From Siccirubricoccus phaeus (GTDB taxonomy: Bacteria > Pseudomonadota > Alphaproteobacteria > Acetobacterales > Acetobacteraceae), in the NCBI RefSeq assembly GCF_008360935.1, contig NZ_SRXO01000003.1, positions 248,001-312,000 on the forward strand: 64,000 nucleotides of DNA, read 5' to 3'. Each line of letters opens with the position of its first letter. Position 1 is the first letter of the stretch. Both the position numbers and the translations under genes were made by a program. The notes under the pieces are model-generated. The model searched no databases and was not told the origin of the DNA. It worked only from the letters and a program-made list of their open reading frames with translations. Below are positions 62,138 to 64,000 of the stretch, piece after piece.

Positions 62138-63781
62138 ATGAATCACATTGCGCCCGGTTCAGGCGCCGGAACACCGGCCCATGGCGGCGATTTCGACGCG
62201 ATCGTCATCGGCGCCGGCTTCTCCGGCATGTATCTGCTGCACCGCCTGCGCGACCAGCTCGGGCTGTCGGTGCGGGTGCTGGAGGCCGCGGACGGCGTCG
62301 GCGGCACCTGGCACTGGAACCGCTACCCCGGCGCGCGCTGCGATTCCGAGAGCCATTCTTACTGCTACTACTTCTCGAAGGAACTGCTCGAGGAATGGGA
62401 GTGGTCGGAACGCTACCCCACCCAGCCCGAGATCCTGCGCTACCTCAACCACGTCGCCGACCGCTTCGATCTGCGGCGCGACATCGCGCTCAACACCCGC
62501 GTCAGCGCGGCCCGCTTCGACGAGGCGGCGAACCTGTGGCAGGTGACGACCGCCGAGGGCCGGACGCTCAGCGCGCCCTTCCTCATCACCGCGGTCGGCT
62601 GCCTGTCGGCCGCCAATGTGCCGAAGATCCCGGGCCTCGAGGATTTCGCCGGCCAATGGTACCACACCGGCGAATGGCCGCAGGAAGGCGTGGACTTCGC
62701 CGGCAAGCGCGTGGGCCAGATCGGAACCGGCTCCACCGGCATCCAGGCGGTGCCCGTGATCGCTGAGACCGCGGGCCATCTGTGGGTGTTCCAGCGCACC
62801 GCCAACTACAGCGTGCCCGCCCACAACGCCCCGCTGTCACCCGAGGCCAAACGCTGGATCCGCGAGCACCGCGAGGATATCCGGGAGGTGATGACCACCA
62901 ACACCAACGGTCATCCCTTCCATATCGAGGACCGCTCGGCGCTCGCGGTGAGCGAGGAGGAGCGCCAGCGCCTGTATGAGCAGGCCTGGGCCAAGGGCGG
63001 GCTGCAGTTCCGCGCCACCTTCCGCGACCTGCTGACGGACAAGGCGGCGAACGACACCGCCTCGGAGTTCCTGCGCGCCAAGATCCGCTCGATCGTGAAG
63101 GACCCGAAGACCGCGGCGATCCTGTCGAACATCGACCACCCCTATGCGACCAAGCGCCCGCCGATCGACAGCGGCTATTTCGAGGCCTTCAACCGCGACA
63201 ACGTCACCCTGGTCGATCTGCGCGCCGCGCCGATCGAACGCATCACGCCGCGCGGCATCAAGACGAAGGATGCGGAATATCCGCTCGACATCATCGTCTT
63301 CGCCACCGGCTTCGACGCGCTGACCGGGCCGCTGCTGCGGATCGACATCCGCGGCCGCGACGGCCGCACCCTGCGCGATGCCTGGGAGGCCGGGCCGGTC
63401 AACTATCTCGGCCTGCAGGTGCCGGGCTTCCCCAACATGTTCACCATGACCGGGCCGGGCAGCCCCTCGGTGCTGTGTAACATGCCGGTGGCGATCGAGC
63501 AGCACGCCAACTGGATCGCCGATTGCATCGCGGGGATGCGCGCGAAGGGACTGAGGCGGATCGAGGCGCGGCCCGAAGCGGCGCAGACCTGGGTGCGCGA
63601 CGTGAACGCCGCGGCCGAATCGACGCTGCTCCCCGAGGCCGGCAGTTCCTGGTATCTCGGCGCCAACGTGCCGGGCAAGCCGCGCGTCTTCATGCCCTAT
63701 GCCGGCGGCATGGCGCAGTACCGCGCGATCTGCGACGAGGTCGCGCGCAAGGACTACGAGGGCTTCGCCCTGTCCGCCTGA
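62138..63781 (+). CDS. Baeyer-Villiger monooxygenase (type I, FAD)
   Basis: 547 residues. The FAD Rossmann motif is VIGAGFSGMYLL near residue 23; the second motif GGTWHWNRYPGARCD follows; the Baeyer-Villiger fingerprint FAGQWYHTGEWP is at about 170-181; and the NADPH Rossmann motif is GQIGTGSTGIQAVPV near 192. This is the cyclohexanone-monooxygenase type, which inserts oxygen next to a ketone to give an ester or lactone. The esterase (35104) and acyl-CoA genes of the region could process the product. Last gene before the convergent Bug gene. Confidence 0.92.
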   Translation: MNHIAPGSGAGTPAHGGDFDAIVIGAGFSGMYLLHRLRDQLGLSVRVLEAADGVGGTWHWNRYPGARCDSESHSYCYYFSKELLEEWEWSERYPTQPEILRYLNHVADRFDLRRDIALNTRVSAARFDEAANLWQVTTAEGRTLSAPFLITAVGCLSAANVPKIPGLEDFAGQWYHTGEWPQEGVDFAGKRVGQIGTGSTGIQAVPVIAETAGHLWVFQRTANYSVPAHNAPLSPEAKRWIREHREDIREVMTTNTNGHPFHIEDRSALAVSEEERQRLYEQAWAKGGLQFRATFRDLLTDKAANDTASEFLRAKIRSIVKDPKTAAILSNIDHPYATKRPPIDSGYFEAFNRDNVTLVDLRAAPIERITPRGIKTKDAEYPLDIIVFATGFDALTGPLLRIDIRGRDGRTLRDAWEAGPVNYLGLQVPGFPNMFTMTGPGSPSVLCNMPVAIEQHANWIADCIAGMRAKGLRRIEARPEAAQTWVRDVNAAAESTLLPEAGSSWYLGANVPGKPRVFMPYAGGMAQYRAICDEVARKDYEGFALSA

Positions 63782-63790
63782 CGGCAGGCC

Positions 63791-63819
63791 GGGCGGCGGG
63801 CGCGTCCCGCCCGCCGCCC
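63791..63819. terminator. Hairpin between convergent genes
   Basis: A perfect 12-base-pair stem, GGGCGGCGGGCG and CGCCCGCCGCCC, with a 5-base loop, between the monooxygenase stop and the convergent partial gene. Its symmetry and position suit a terminator for both directions. Confidence 0.55.
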
Positions 63820-63830
63820 GCGCCCCCGGT

Positions 63831-64000
63831 TCAGGTCGGCTCCATTCCGGCCTTGGCCATCAGTTCGCGGTTGACCGCCAGTTCGCGGCGGATCCGCTCG
63901 ACCAGCGGCGCCTCGCCGATCTCGGGCGGCGCCATGCCCTGGGTGGCCATGAAGGCCCGCACCGCCGGATCGGCGAAATGCTCCGTCAGGGCGCCGCGGA
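63831..64000 (-). CDS. Probable Bug/TctC substrate-binding protein, C-terminal end (5' part outside window)
   Basis: The last 55 codons of a gene that enters from the right edge. The sequence (GALTEHFADPAVRAFMATQG, then LVERIRRELAVNRELMAKAG and MEPT at the end) has the layout of a Bug C-terminal domain: a helix, a conserved glycine turn, then a final helix ending in an AGMEP-type tail. The assignment is by pattern only and less sure than for the complete genes. Confidence 0.5.
   Translation of the reverse strand, partial: RGALTEHFADPAVRAFMATQGMAPPEIGEAPLVERIRRELAVNRELMAKAGMEPT

Noticed and set aside
7149-64000. A CRISPR array or regularly spaced direct repeats
   Set aside because: Repetition in the region comes from paralogous genes and short GC hairpins; no repeat-spacer periodicity and no cas genes were seen.

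Overview
The window looks like chromosomal DNA of a high-GC alphaproteobacterium. The many Bug-type binding proteins and the codon use suggest the Acetobacteraceae (Roseomonas-like); that placement is inference, since there is no rRNA or other phylogenetic marker here. There is no CRISPR array, rRNA or replication origin.

Four blocks can be read. (1) 1-7225 looks like ordinary chromosome. It holds a polyamine-type ABC importer (binding protein on the minus strand, two permeases and an ATPase on the plus strand), a short-chain dehydrogenase, an N-acyl-D-amino-acid deacylase-type amidohydrolase, a DUF169 protein and tRNA-Arg(CCG). GC-rich hairpins fill its gaps. (2) 7226-17654 is the mating-pair half of an integrative conjugative element next to the tRNA: a LysR regulator, a DUF2274 protein and a minus-strand trbBCDEJLFGI operon. 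No coupling protein, relaxase or integrase is present. (3) 17872-22850 is an insertion-sequence graveyard. It has one IS630 element with a broken reading frame and TA-flanked ends, pieces of IS110, IS3, IS30, IS5 and an IS481-like element joined to each other, and one intact IS110 transposase.

(4) 23092-64000 is a dense catabolic region for acyl-CoA chemistry. It has eleven intact, one nonsense-mutated and one partial Bug/TctC substrate-binding protein genes, but no TctA or TctB membrane gene. Mixed with them are seven family III CoA-transferases, two acyl-CoA dehydrogenases, three enoyl-CoA hydratase-like proteins, a MaoC hydratase, a hotdog thioesterase, an Ltp2-like thiolase paired with a DUF35 protein, a PECR-like reductase, an esterase with a frameshift, a nitronate monooxygenase-like flavoprotein, an ADP-forming and an AMP-forming acyl-CoA ligase, an orphan branched-chain-type ABC binding protein and a type I Baeyer-Villiger monooxygenase. 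LysR, IclR and GntR regulators sit inside it.

The genes form units that share start/stop codons: a minus-strand operon 33871-23092 diverging from LysR; a minus-strand CoA-transferase and esterase; a plus-strand operon 37455-47922 starting at two palindromic operators; and a plus-strand operon from GntR (50318) to 63781. The most economical reading is that periplasmic binding proteins collect carboxylic acids, CoA-transferases or ligases activate them, and beta-oxidation or retro-aldol cleavage shortens them. The Baeyer-Villiger enzyme and esterase could open cyclic or branched ketones first. The actual substrates cannot be read from sequence.
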